From Rhizobium sp. ACO-34A (GTDB taxonomy: Bacteria > Pseudomonadota > Alphaproteobacteria > Rhizobiales > Rhizobiaceae), in the NCBI GenBank assembly GCA_002600635.1, contig CP021371.1, positions 2,297,001-2,361,000 on the forward strand: 64,000 bases of DNA, read 5' to 3'. Numbering within the stretch: position 1 is the first letter of the stretch; each line of letters opens with the position of its first letter. The position numbers and the translations under genes were made by a program. Below are positions 17,439 through 25,614 of this stretch, one piece after another. The notes under the pieces are model-generated. The model did not search any database, was not told where the DNA came from, and worked only from the letters and a program-made list of their open reading frames with translations.

Positions 17439-19502
17439 CTAGATCCCCAATCCTCGCTGCCGCCCCAACTGCCACGACACCGAACCGCTCTGCACGACGC
17501 CCACAACCTCGCGGCCAAGCTGGCGGTCGATGACCGGCCGCCACGGGACAAGGGTGAACTCATGGCTCTTCTCGACCACGGCGAACTTCCCGCTCGATAG
17601 CTGTACCGTCCCGGTGAACTTGCCACTGACGGTCTCGCCGTCCGTAGCCGCTCGAAACGGCAAGCTCTTGCTCTCCGCCATCTCCGCACCGACGCGGACA
17701 ACCTCGCGCTCGCGCAGGGTGGCGAGAAGATTGCGCCGATAGAAGATGCGGCCATTCTGCTGCCGCGTGGCATCGCCCTGTTCGATATGATGCTCACGGC
17801 GTTGGTCCATCGCCTCACGCACCTGCTGCCCGAAGCCGGCCGGCGCAAGGTCGGCGGTCTCGCCGTGGATCATCCGGCGGTCGAGCCAGGTCACGCCGTC
17901 CGCGCCGATCTGCTTTTCCAGATCGAAGGCCGACAGGACGCGGATGCTGGCCTGCCGGTTGCCGCCGGTGTCGTAGGCGGCTGCCTGGCTCTCGAAGTCC
18001 TCGGGGATGCGCCATCGATCCGCGTCGATCCGTTCGACGATGCCGGCGCGGCGTAGCGCCTCCAGCCGGCGCACATGAGCATCGACATAGCCCTCATAGT
18101 CGCCTCCCGGAACGCGGCCCTCGAACTTGGCCTGTTCCAGATGGCGGCTTGGCCGATAGACGCCATCCTCGGCGATGGCAGCAATGCTCCGGTCAGATGG
18201 CCGCTGCGCCGTGTCGGCCGGGCCGATCTCGACGACGCTACCGACCCGTGCGTCCTCGACGCGGGCTGGGTCGATGCCGGCGACATGGTGCGTACGACCG
18301 TCGATCCCGTCCACCACGACGGTTAGGTTCTCGCCCAACTCGTCCGACAGGTATTTGTCCACGACACGGCCGACGATAGGTGTCTCGGGCGGTCCGTCGT
18401 GAATCTGGAACGTCGCGGGATCGCGCTCCAGGCCATCGGCCTTCAACGCCTTGTGCATGGCGCGGATGATGTCGCCGCGCTCGCCCAGCTCGCGCAAGGT
18501 CGGCTCCATCCGATCGCTCAACTCCCAAACGCCCGGCGCGTGCTCTGTCGCCAGCCCCATCTTGTCCAGTTTGGCGAGACGGCGCAGGCGAAGCGCCCGG
18601 TTGAACTGCCGGCGCGGCTCGTCTGGCTCATGGCGAAGGTCGATGAATCGGTCTTCCGCTTCCTCCGTCATCGCCCGGTCGATACGGGTGAAGCGGTCCT
18701 GGTCGATCTCGGCTGACAGCTTGCGGGTCTGCTCGATCTCGGTCACGGGGCCGAGCTCGAGCGTCGCAAGTTCGCTCGCCCGCTCCCGGATGCCGTTGGC
18801 GAGGTAGTCGCCATTGATGACAAGGTTCTCGCCCAGGTCGTCCTTGCCCCGGACGATGACATGCACATGGGGATGGCCGGTGTTATAGTGGTTCACCGCC
18901 ACCCAATCGAGTTTCGTGCCAAGATCGGTTTCGATCTGGCTCATGAGATCGCGCGTGTGCGCGGTCAGGTCGGTCAAGTCCGCGCCATCCTCCGGCGAGA
19001 CGATGAACCGGAACTGGTGTCGGTCCTCTTTGCCGCGCTCAAGGAAGGCATCGCCACCGGCGCGGTCCTCGGTCGCCGAATAGAGCTGGCCGCGCTCGCC
19101 ATTGCGCGACGTGCCGTCGCGCTGGATGTAGCGCAGATGGGCGGCGGCCTTGCCGTTCTTCCCAGCCTGCTGAACGTAACGAGTTTTGACGACGACGCGG
19201 CGCATTCCCGGCGCGCTATGCCGCCAGCCGCCCGACAAGGTGCGGACGCGAACGAAAGCCGCACCGCGACCGCGCCGGACGCCCGGCCCTTTGGTCGAGC
19301 GTGCGCCCTTGCCGCCCTTGGCCGTCGGGGCCTTGCCTTGGCGTGGCGATGATCGCGGCGACGATCTGGACGGGCTGGCACTGTGCTGCCGGGCGATCTT
19401 CTTGGCTTGGGTGAAAAAACTCTTGGTCTTGCCCGCGCGCCGGGTGTCGGACCGGATGCGGCCGGGCTTCGGCCGGAAGCGGTTTTCGTCGTCGGCGCTC
19501 AT
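17439..19502 (-). CDS. Relaxase/mobilisation nuclease (VirD2-like with DUF3363)
   Basis: This 687-aa relaxase would nick the element at oriT and pilot the strand into the recipient. A basic, Ser/Lys/Arg-rich N-terminal region spans about residues 10-100. A candidate catalytic Tyr sits in AAHLRYIQRDG (about residue 125), and the metal-binding His cluster HPHVHV is at about 210-215, preceded by VAVNHYNTG. The C-terminal half fits DUF3363, found in rhizobial ICE relaxases (RlxS type). ATG 19502 is preferred to 19520. It is the last gene of the transfer module on the minus strand. Confidence 0.93.
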   Translation of the reverse strand: MSADDENRFRPKPGRIRSDTRRAGKTKSFFTQAKKIARQHSASPSRSSPRSSPRQGKAPTAKGGKGARSTKGPGVRRGRGAAFVRVRTLSGGWRHSAPGMRRVVVKTRYVQQAGKNGKAAAHLRYIQRDGTSRNGERGQLYSATEDRAGGDAFLERGKEDRHQFRFIVSPEDGADLTDLTAHTRDLMSQIETDLGTKLDWVAVNHYNTGHPHVHVIVRGKDDLGENLVINGDYLANGIRERASELATLELGPVTEIEQTRKLSAEIDQDRFTRIDRAMTEEAEDRFIDLRHEPDEPRRQFNRALRLRRLAKLDKMGLATEHAPGVWELSDRMEPTLRELGERGDIIRAMHKALKADGLERDPATFQIHDGPPETPIVGRVVDKYLSDELGENLTVVVDGIDGRTHHVAGIDPARVEDARVGSVVEIGPADTAQRPSDRSIAAIAEDGVYRPSRHLEQAKFEGRVPGGDYEGYVDAHVRRLEALRRAGIVERIDADRWRIPEDFESQAAAYDTGGNRQASIRVLSAFDLEKQIGADGVTWLDRRMIHGETADLAPAGFGQQVREAMDQRREHHIEQGDATRQQNGRIFYRRNLLATLREREVVRVGAEMAESKSLPFRAATDGETVSGKFTGTVQLSSGKFAVVEKSHEFTLVPWRPVIDRQLGREVVGVVQSGSVSWQLGRQRGLGI

Positions 19503-19547
19503 GGATGCGCTTCCGGCCAAAACTCAAGGAAATCGGGCTTTCGGCGG

Positions 19548-19693
19548 CCATGGTGCCGGTCGAAACGCAGCAAAGCCAAGGCCTTGCGCAAGATCGCGGC
19601 ACGCCGGGTCCAAAACCATGGTGCCGGTCGCGGGCCATCTAAACAGTGTGCAGACAACAATAATTTCCGAAATCCGGCCGATCTAGTGCCGGT
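19548..19693. other. Candidate oriT region: spaced direct repeats
   Basis: The 312-bp gap between the relaxase start and the lytic transglycosylase stop contains a perfect 15-bp direct repeat CCATGGTGCCGGTCG at 19548-19562 and 19616-19630. A third GTGCCGGT lies at 19686-19693, giving spacings of 68 and 65 bases. Origins of transfer often lie next to the relaxase gene and contain such repeats. No nic-site consensus was recognised, so this is a location-based candidate only. Confidence 0.3.
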
Positions 19694-19815
19694 TTCCTTT
19701 ATCTTGCCCTCCGCTCCTTCGAGCCGTTCTGCCCGTCCGACCCGGTATGCAACCAAGCACGAACCTGCCTGCCTGCACACCGGAACGAGCGCCGCCGAGC
19801 GCGGGAACGCCAGCT

Positions 19816-20718
19816 TCATGGCGTATCCTCGACGCCCGCGCGGGCTACAAAAATGCTGCCGTCCTGCGGCTCCGTAACAGCGGGAGCGCGCACCGGAACG
19901 GTTGCGCGGGAGCCGCCGGATTGTTCGTCGGATGACGGCGCGGCGGTCGCCCGGCTGTCATTCGAGCGCACCACAAAGAGCGGTGCGTCGCGCCAATCGG
20001 GCGGCGGTGCCGGTCGCTGGATTGGCGCGTCGGGCGCAGCCGCGCCGCCGAGAACGGGCACCAGTGCCGCCACATAGGCGCGGGTCTCTGCGGGCAAGGC
20101 GCGGCCGGTCGCGAGATATTCGTCGTAGCGGCCGGGTCCGGCATTGTAGGCCGCGAGCATGGCGGCAATGTTGCCGTAGCGGTCCCACATTTCACGCAGG
20201 TAGGCCGCGCCCGCCATAATATTATCGCGCGGGTCGTAGGGATCGCGGCCGAGTTGGTGACGAACACGCAAGTCCGCCCATGTGTTGGGCATGACCTGCA
20301 TCAATCCCATCGCGCCGGCAGATGAGACGGCCCGCACATCGCCAGCACTTTCGGCGCGCAACACGGCACGAATCCAGTGCTCGGGAACGCCGAAGCGCTG
20401 CGACGCCTCGGCGATGTGCGTGGCATGGGGATCGGCGGCGGCCGGCCGTGCAATCGGCGCAGATTGCGCGACCGCGATGCCCGATCCTGTGCAGACGGAA
20501 AGCGCCCCAGCCAGTAGCAGGACGGCACAACGCCATGCCGCCCTGTCTCCACCACGACGCCAGCCTGCCAGCGTGCTCGCTTCGGTCAAGGATGCGCGCG
20601 GAGCGCCGGCCGGGTGCCGCCCCTGACCTTCGCTGCGCGCGCCGGCCGTCCGGTCGCCAAGCGGGACGAAGGGATGAGACGGTGTTCCCGCGAACAAAGG
20701 GATGACCAGCAAAAGCAT
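19816..20718 (-). CDS. Lytic transglycosylase (SLT domain), conjugation-associated
   Basis: This 300-aa protein carries a hydrophobic segment near residues 63-84 and then the SLT fold from about 98. It has the catalytic Glu in LRAESAGD (about 123), the GAMGLMQVMPNTW motif, and AAYNAGPGRYDEY. It would open the peptidoglycan for the mating channel (VirB1/TrbN-like role). The C-terminal ~90 residues are Pro/Ala/Ser-rich and low-complexity. It directly follows the DUF736 gene. Confidence 0.92.
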   Translation of the reverse strand: MLLLVIPLFAGTPSHPFVPLGDRTAGARSEGQGRHPAGAPRASLTEASTLAGWRRGGDRAAWRCAVLLLAGALSVCTGSGIAVAQSAPIARPAAADPHATHIAEASQRFGVPEHWIRAVLRAESAGDVRAVSSAGAMGLMQVMPNTWADLRVRHQLGRDPYDPRDNIMAGAAYLREMWDRYGNIAAMLAAYNAGPGRYDEYLATGRALPAETRAYVAALVPVLGGAAAPDAPIQRPAPPPDWRDAPLFVVRSNDSRATAAPSSDEQSGGSRATVPVRAPAVTEPQDGSIFVARAGVEDTP

Positions 20719-20721
20719 CGG

Positions 20722-21054
20722 TCAGTCCCGGTCCTCGCGCGGGCGTAGCCGTTTCCACGACAGCCGGAAGGTGCGCCCCTCGTCGTCGGCCTGGAACAGC
20801 GCTGGGCGAAACAGCGCGGGAAAAAGCGGGCTGTCGATCTCCAGGGCGATGTAATCTCCGGCGCGTTCGCCGACACGTTTCCACGCTCCGCCGATGTCGG
20901 GGCCGTCCTCGTCGTCAAGGTGGATGCGATAATCCGGCGCATTCTCGGCGTCGCTCGGGTCGGTGGCGACGAGTGCGATAACCTCGTCGATGCCGAACAG
21001 CCGGACGCGGCCTGCGTAGCCGTTGGCGGTGGGTTCAAAGAACAGGTTGGGCAT
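20722..21054 (-). CDS. DUF736-related small ICE protein
   Basis: This 110-aa protein is acidic and strand-rich; its FRLSWKRL end and its position match the DUF736-related proteins found between traF and the lytic transglycosylase in rhizobial ICEs. Function unknown. ATG 21054 has a GGAG-type Shine-Dalgarno; the frame to 21129 overlaps traF in another frame and is rejected. Confidence 0.72.
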   Translation of the reverse strand: MPNLFFEPTANGYAGRVRLFGIDEVIALVATDPSDAENAPDYRIHLDDEDGPDIGGAWKRVGERAGDYIALEIDSPLFPALFRPALFQADDEGRTFRLSWKRLRPREDRD

Positions 21055-21082
21055 TGCCGGGTCTCCTTGCGGTTGAGCGAAA

Positions 21083-21628
21083 TCAGTGCGTCGGCGCGCG
21101 CCACTCGTAGCGGCCGCCGCCTTCCTCATCGGTCCAGAGCGGGAGCGCTCGGCCGATGACAGAGCTTGCGGGGATGGGTCCGAAATAGCGGCCGTCGAGG
21201 CTGTCTCGGACTTCCCAATTCATGAGGAAGATTTCGCCATCGCCGATAACGCGACAGCCTTGCCAGACGGGCAGTTCGCGGCCGATCCGGTCGCGCTCCA
21301 GCGCAGCGCCCATCTCGATCCCGTCCACCGTGATCGTGCGGCCCGTGCGGCAGACCCGCTGCCCCGGAAGGCCAAGGACGCGCTTCAACAGCGGCACGTC
21401 GCGCGCGACATAGCCGCGCTCGACCATGAAGGCGGCGAGCGGCTCGGGCGGCATGACGGCGACCAGTTCGGGCACCACGATCCGGTCGGCCGGATCGACG
21501 GTGTAGAAGCCTATCGGCGCGCTGGCCGTAGCGTTCCAGATGAGTTTAGTCGGCGTCTCGATGGCGCTTGCGCCGGCAATGCCCAGGATCGCCAGCGCCG
21601 TCACCGCGAGATAGCGGCGGCGCGTCAT
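21083..21628 (-). CDS. traF: TraF, S26-family conjugal peptidase
   Basis: This 181-aa membrane-anchored serine protease has an N-terminal hydrophobic segment (about residues 6-22), catalytic Ser at about 36 in NATASAPIGFY, and catalytic Lys at about 82 in PLLKRVLGLPGQ. In RP4 TraF matures and cyclises the TrbC pilin; trbC is present here at 5192-5524. Its ATG at 21628 overlaps the DUF2840 stop (ATGA), so the longer start at 21655 is rejected. Confidence 0.94.
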   Translation of the reverse strand: MTRRRYLAVTALAILGIAGASAIETPTKLIWNATASAPIGFYTVDPADRIVVPELVAVMPPEPLAAFMVERGYVARDVPLLKRVLGLPGQRVCRTGRTITVDGIEMGAALERDRIGRELPVWQGCRVIGDGEIFLMNWEVRDSLDGRYFGPIPASSVIGRALPLWTDEEGGGRYEWRAPTH

Positions 21629-22143
21629 GGCTCGATCCTCCGACGCCCGAACCACGCGGCATGTCGCTCCGGCGTGTAGGCGCTCGGCTCCAGATTGGCG
21701 GTCAGTCGGTTATGCGCGTGCCGCCAGTAGTCCGGCGACACGTCGGCCGGATCGAGGCCGAGCGCTTCCACGGCGTCGATGACGGCAAGCGCGCGCTGGA
21801 CTTTCGGCCAGCCGTCGAGGCGCAACAGGATGTCGCCGCCTGGCCGGACGAAGGGCAACGTCTGGAACGGCTCGCCTCGGCCGATGGCGCGCACGATGTC
21901 GATGCGCGAGATGACCGTGCCGTGCTCGCCCGACTCCCAGCGGACGAAGGCGAAGATGCTTTCCGGTGCGAAGCCGACGACGCTTCGGCGACGGTCGATG
22001 ATCTGTTCGTAGCTCTTGCGGCCGAAGCGTATCCAGTGCTCGACCTTCTGCTTCTGGAACGTTAGCTCGACCAATGTGGTGAAGGGCGCGGGTCCGTCCG
22101 GCAGCGGACGGCCGTGCGCGCTGCGACGGGCGCGACGGGTCAT
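21625..22143 (-). CDS. DUF2840 protein of ICE transfer region
   Basis: This 172-aa soluble protein contains FGRKSYEQIIDRRRSVVGFAP at about residues 40-60 and WPKVQRALAVID later, characteristic of DUF2840. This family occurs almost only between the excisionase-like gene and traF of Rhizobiales/Sphingomonadales ICEs. Molecular function is unknown. It is translationally coupled to traF. Confidence 0.85.
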   Translation of the reverse strand: MTRRARRSAHGRPLPDGPAPFTTLVELTFQKQKVEHWIRFGRKSYEQIIDRRRSVVGFAPESIFAFVRWESGEHGTVISRIDIVRAIGRGEPFQTLPFVRPGGDILLRLDGWPKVQRALAVIDAVEALGLDPADVSPDYWRHAHNRLTANLEPSAYTPERHAAWFGRRRIEP

Positions 22144-22199
22144 TGTTCGTCTCCGGGAGTTGGTTGCGCGCGGAAGCGGTAGCCGGCGCGCGCCGACAT

Positions 22200-22472
22200 T
22201 CAGCGCTCGCCGCGCTCTTCGGGCGTTAGCGGACGCGCGGGAAAAATCATGCCGGCGTTCTGGTCGCGGGTGGATTTGCGGACGCCTTTTGCGGTCCAGG
22301 CTTCCAGATCGGGGACGGCGTAGAGGACACGGCCGCCGATCTTTCGATAGGTCGGGCCGGTCCCGTAGGTGCGATGCTTCTCAAGGGTGCGGATGGAAAT
22401 GCCGAGGAAGCGCGCGGCTTCCTGTGTGCGTAACAGGCGCGGCGGCAGGTCCGCGTTGTGGCGGATGGCCAT
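22200..22472 (-). CDS. RdfS-like excisionase / MerR-type helix-turn-helix protein
   Basis: This 90-aa DNA-binding protein has an AlpA/excisionase-type winged helix-turn-helix: LLRTQEAARFLGISIRTLEKH (about residues 13-33) followed by a wing (YRKIGGRVLYAVPDLEAW). A strong GGAGGTGAT Shine-Dalgarno fixes ATG 22472. It heads the DUF2840-traF-DUF736-transglycosylase-relaxase run, the position of rdfS, the recombination directionality factor gene of ICEMlSymR7A. I infer it promotes excision and perhaps transfer-gene expression. Activation by the FseA-like protein encoded nearby would match the known circuit. Confidence 0.75.
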   Translation of the reverse strand: MAIRHNADLPPRLLRTQEAARFLGISIRTLEKHRTYGTGPTYRKIGGRVLYAVPDLEAWTAKGVRKSTRDQNAGMIFPARPLTPEERGER

Positions 22473-22773
22473 GGGGATCACCTCCGGTTCGTCGGTTGAT
22501 GGGCCGCCGAAAACTTCGGCGGGCTGTGGCGAACCATGGCGAGGGATCGGCGGCGCGTAGCGTGCCGCATTTGTGCCCATGCTCTGGCGGCACCCCAGGG
22601 GGAGTGGCAAGAAGGCGAAAAGTCGAAGAGTTTCAGCGTGTCATTGCCTGCCGCGCCGAATTGCCGAAGACATTCGCGCGCGGGTCGGGTAAAGCTGAAC
22701 GCGGAGCAGACGCGCTGCTCTGGGGCGTCGAAACCCCTCACGAACGGTTGGTGCCGGCCGTTACGGCACCGCA

Positions 22774-22797
22774 CTCCTTGACCTTATGGTCGGGGAG
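22774..22797. promoter_or_regulatory. Palindromic operator-like site between rdfS-like and qseM-like genes
   Basis: The dyad reads CTCC-N2-GACC-TTAT-GGTC-N2-GGAG, all arms matching, in the 471-bp gap between the divergent RdfS-like and QseM-like genes. A second dyad lies directly beside it: GCCTGTGG (22797-22804) with CCACAGGg (22834-22841). In ICEMlSymR7A, QseC and FseA act on promoters in comparable positions; no qseC-like gene was found here, so the bound protein is unknown. The rest of the gap holds no convincing gene. Confidence 0.45.
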
Positions 22798-22943
22798 CCT
22801 GTGGCGTATACAACAGGCTTTCCGAGCTAAAGGCCACAGGGCCGTTTCGTGACGGTTTCGAACTCCCCGATCACCAAGAGTCAGAGAGTTTCGTTTGCGG
22901 GGGCGCACCGCAGGCAATCCCTCTCGGATACAGGGAGTGGCCC

Positions 22944-23231
22944 ATGCCAGTGCCAGTCGAACTCGATCCCGATGTGGACGATCTAGCGCCAGTGGGAAAC
23001 GACATCACGCCCTATGACGAACAGCACTACGTCACCTATTTGCGCCTTCTCGACGCCAAGACGGAAGGCGCAGACTGGAAGGAAGTTGCGCGAATCGTCC
23101 TGCACCGTGATCCGGTCGGCGAAGAAACACGAACCCGACTATGCTGGGAAAGTCACCTAGCGCGCGCTCAATGGCTTTCGCGCGAGGGATACAGGCGGAT
23201 ATTGGAACAGGCCGTCGCAGCGGAACGCTGA
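22944..23231 (+). CDS. QseM-like DUF2285 antiactivator
   Basis: The 95-aa protein matches the stand-alone DUF2285 type: DEQHYVTYLRLLDAKTEGADWKEVARIVL, a 'R..W.SHL.RAQWL...GYRRIL' end. In ICEMlSymR7A, QseM is such a protein; it binds and inhibits the quorum regulator TraR and the excision activator FseA. It converges on the FseA-like gene here, 36 bp from stop to stop, so its protein partner is likely encoded next door. No TraR/LuxR-like gene is visible in the window. Confidence 0.7.
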   Translation: MPVPVELDPDVDDLAPVGNDITPYDEQHYVTYLRLLDAKTEGADWKEVARIVLHRDPVGEETRTRLCWESHLARAQWLSREGYRRILEQAVAAER

Positions 23232-23267
23232 GCATCGCCAGCGAGCGACGCCGCTCCGGCCGGTGCT

Positions 23268-23861
23268 TCACCTGGCGGGCGATTTGATCGGATAGTGCAG
23301 CAGCAGGCGGTAGCCGCCTCTCATCATTTTCTGGCCGTGGGCGACCAGACGGCGAGCCTGATTCTTGCGGGGATCAACTTCCCAATCCTCCTTGGTCCCG
23401 CGAAAGCCGAGTAAGACTTCCGCGATGGTGCGGTAGCTCTCGCTGCGCAAGCGGGCATCGAGTGCGCGTAGGGACATGATGTGAAATCCGCGTAGTTGGG
23501 CCGGCATGGTGCGGAAGTCCGGGCCAGGCGCTCGACCGTTGAGGGACCGCCAGAAACGGCGAGCGGCATGGGCGCGAAGCTCCATGAAGAAATCCATTGG
23601 AAGGGATACAGCGTAGAAGGCGGCTCCGTCGGGCACGGCCTCGGGTAGCCAGAATTGATGGCTGACGCCGCCGACATGCCAGATGCCATGCCACCCATCC
23701 GCCGCGTTCCGCAGATCGAGGCCAGACAAGTGCGCCAGCGTCACGACCGGCTCCGTCGCTCCCTCGGGATGCTGCATCGGGGATAGGAGAACCGCTTGCG
23801 GTTGAAGGCTTGGAGTCCAGAAAAGGGATTGTCGATCAGCTCGGGTTTCGGGATCGCACGG
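23268..23861 (-). CDS. FseA-like activator, DUF2285 half (+1 frame)
   Basis: Read from the codon after the proposed frameshift, this half encodes 197 residues. It starts Pro-Cys-Asp-Pro-Glu and continues through FWTPSLQP into a DUF2285 domain (LDARLRSESYRTIAEVLLGF and RRLVAHGQKMMRGGYRLLL near the end). The first ATG in frame is at 23777, but family-typical sequence extends about 28 codons upstream of it with no good start, which argues that translation enters from the DUF6499 frame. DUF2285 is described as a helix-turn-helix variant in FseA and QseM. Fusion with the upstream frame gives about 260 aa. Confidence 0.8.
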   Translation of the reverse strand, partial: PCDPETRADRQSLFWTPSLQPQAVLLSPMQHPEGATEPVVTLAHLSGLDLRNAADGWHGIWHVGGVSHQFWLPEAVPDGAAFYAVSLPMDFFMELRAHAARRFWRSLNGRAPGPDFRTMPAQLRGFHIMSLRALDARLRSESYRTIAEVLLGFRGTKEDWEVDPRKNQARRLVAHGQKMMRGGYRLLLHYPIKSPAR

Positions 23862-24051
23862 GAAATCGCAACCCCCATCGGCGCGAGAATGTCTCCAATT
23901 GGTTTGCTGCCGGGTTCGTCACGCTAGCGAGCGTCTGGAAATCGCGATGGTAGTCCTCGTGGCGACGAAGATACTCCCATGCGAAACCAGCAGGTGGAAT
24001 GCTTTTTGCGTGCCCGTAAGCTGCCGGCGCACGCCAATCAATGCTTAGCAT
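23836..24051 (-). CDS. FseA-like activator, DUF6499 half (zero frame)
   Basis: This 71-aa open frame begins MLSIDWRAPAAY and carries the DUF6499 pattern GFAWEYLRRHEDYHRDF (about residues 22-38), then FSRRWGLRF (55-63). After Phe63 eight non-conserved residues lead to a TGA. Normal termination would give a short DUF6499-only protein; +1 slippage at Phe63 would give the FseA-like fusion. In ICEMlSymR7A the fusion activates the excisionase gene rdfS. Upstream lies a 224-bp gap with a possible 36-codon membrane-peptide frame on the plus strand (24136-24245), not well supported. Confidence 0.78.
   Translation of the reverse strand: MLSIDWRAPAAYGHAKSIPPAGFAWEYLRRHEDYHRDFQTLASVTNPAANQLETFSRRWGLRFPVRSRNPS
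23862..23865 (-). promoter_or_regulatory. Putative +1 programmed ribosomal frameshift site UUU-C
   Basis: On the minus strand the DUF6499 frame reads ...GGG TTG CGA TTT CCC. Slippage of tRNA-Phe from UUU to UUC moves reading into the DUF2285 frame exactly where family similarity changes frame (Gly-Leu-Arg-Phe | Pro-Cys-Asp-Pro). This is the mechanism demonstrated for msi172/msi171 (FseA) of ICEMlSymR7A. Confidence 0.7.
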
Positions 24052-24275
24052 GGCGCACCCTCTTTACTGACGGGCGCGCAAGGCTACGCCCGAACAGAGA
24101 GTTTGCGAATCCGATCACACCGGAAATAGCTAGAATGATACGGAATGTTGTTCGTATCTGGCGGACGCTTATAGTTATTTTCTTCTTAATGATGCTTCCG
24201 CGATTCGGCGAGCTGGGCGAGCCCCGCGAGAAGGGTGAGCCGTAGAACCAGATGACCGGTCCTACGGCTCTAGGA

Positions 24276-25118
24276 TCATCGCGCCTTCAAGCGCTGCATC
24301 CCCTCGGCCAACGTCCAGAGGGCGCGGTTCAGGCCGACGTTCTGGTCAATGCCATTGATGGCGCGGGTGCGGCTGCGCCGTATGCGGCCGTCCGAAGTCT
24401 GTCGGCGTCCATCGATCCCACCCCGGATGATATTTTCCTGAATGACGTTGAAGGTCGTCCAGAGACTTTGCCCGACATCTTCCCGGCGGCGTGGCATGAC
24501 GACCTGATCCGGGCGAACCGGGCTCTCGTCCTCGCCGTAGCGGGCGACAAGGCTCGCCTCAGCCAAGACGCGCTGCTCGTCCGACGAAAGCCGGGTGTCC
24601 TTCATCGTCTCGGCGGACTCGATCAGGCGCCGGAAGTCCTCCGCAACGGTGTAGACGCCTTCGATAATCTCATTTTGGATGCTGCCCTTGTGAGGCACGC
24701 GCACCTCCTCGAAACGTTCGCCTGCAATCATGCTGTTGGTGCAGACGAAACGCAGAACGCCAGCAAACATCTGGTAGGCGGACGTTCCGTCGTGGCTATT
24801 CACGATGATGACCTCCGCTGCCTCGGGCTTTCCGATGCCGTCATCCCGGCGCAGGCGCAGCATATGCTTGGCGTGGCCATGGCGGCTGCCGTCACGCGGA
24901 ATGGACTGCACGGCGAAGAACGGGAACCATCCTTCCCGGCGTAGCCCCTCCACGATGTCGATGGTAGGGACGTAAACGTAACGCTCCGAACGGCTGTCGT
25001 GCGCCTCGCGGGCGAAGATCGACGGGACGTGCCGGTAAAGGGCTTCGTTGTCGAGCGCTTCCCTTCCACTGATCTGATGGGCGTTGCGGCCGAACCGGGT
25101 GGCAAGGTGATAGGTCAT
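24276..25118 (-). CDS. DUF932 domain protein
   Basis: This 280-aa soluble protein contains NSHDGTSAYQMFAGVLRFVCTNSM split around residues 110-135, the DUF932 signature also seen in phage/plasmid 'LGT-like' proteins, and a highly basic C-terminus. DUF932 genes are frequent in ICE and plasmid maintenance regions; their role is unknown. ATG 25118 is preceded by AAAGAGA; the longer frame to 25355 runs through GC-rich non-coding sequence and is rejected. Confidence 0.88.
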   Translation of the reverse strand: MTYHLATRFGRNAHQISGREALDNEALYRHVPSIFAREAHDSRSERYVYVPTIDIVEGLRREGWFPFFAVQSIPRDGSRHGHAKHMLRLRRDDGIGKPEAAEVIIVNSHDGTSAYQMFAGVLRFVCTNSMIAGERFEEVRVPHKGSIQNEIIEGVYTVAEDFRRLIESAETMKDTRLSSDEQRVLAEASLVARYGEDESPVRPDQVVMPRRREDVGQSLWTTFNVIQENIIRGGIDGRRQTSDGRIRRSRTRAINGIDQNVGLNRALWTLAEGMQRLKAR

Positions 25119-25614
25119 GGTCTCTTTCCTTTGGGCTTGGGTTGGAGCGCAGCGCTGCGCTGCAACCCTGGCCGTCGCCGAGACCGGGTGTGCAAACGGA
25201 GGGAGGCTTCGCGGGGAACCGGCTGCACGGAGCGCGAAGCGCGGAGGAAGCTGGGCGGAAGCCTCTCGAAGTGCGCCGAGGGCTGGCCCTAAGCAGTCCG
25301 GCCGGCCAGAGCGGAGCGGAGCGGAGGCAGGGCACAAGAATCTGATCGGGAGCAAAATCAGAAGTCGGAAAGCCGCTTCTCCCGATCTCCATATTGTCTG
25401 ACAGGCGATAGTGTTGAGACCCGAACCTGAAGCCGCCTCATTGCGGCGTTTTCCGCGAAATGGCCGCCGCCCCGGCGTTAGGGTTTGAAGCCGAATGGCG
25501 GAAACGCGCCGAAGGTGTGGTTCCGGCGCAGCCGAAAGCCCGGCCCGGAGGGCAATGCCCTATGATGCTCGTTGCTGAAGCAAGTTAGTTTGATGGCAAC
25601 AGGCCGCTCACACG
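25119..25614. other. Gene-free junction between ICE backbone and defence island
   Basis: No credible gene is seen in these 496 bp. The part next to DUF932 has GC-rich short repeats, including a 16-bp perfect palindrome (25146-25161, AGCGCAGCGCTGCGCT) and GAGCG tandem repeats near 25309-25325. It may carry the DUF932 promoter; the boundary between ICE backbone and cargo probably falls here. Confidence 0.5.

Noticed and set aside
22478..22781. Short frames in the RdfS-like/QseM-like gap as a possible qseC
   Set aside because: Neither strand shows a helix-turn-helix pattern or ribosome-binding site.
25146..25161. 16-bp palindrome AGCGCAGCGCTGCGCT as an operator or origin
   Set aside because: It lies in generally GC-rich, repeat-prone sequence, and no gene-linked partner site was seen.
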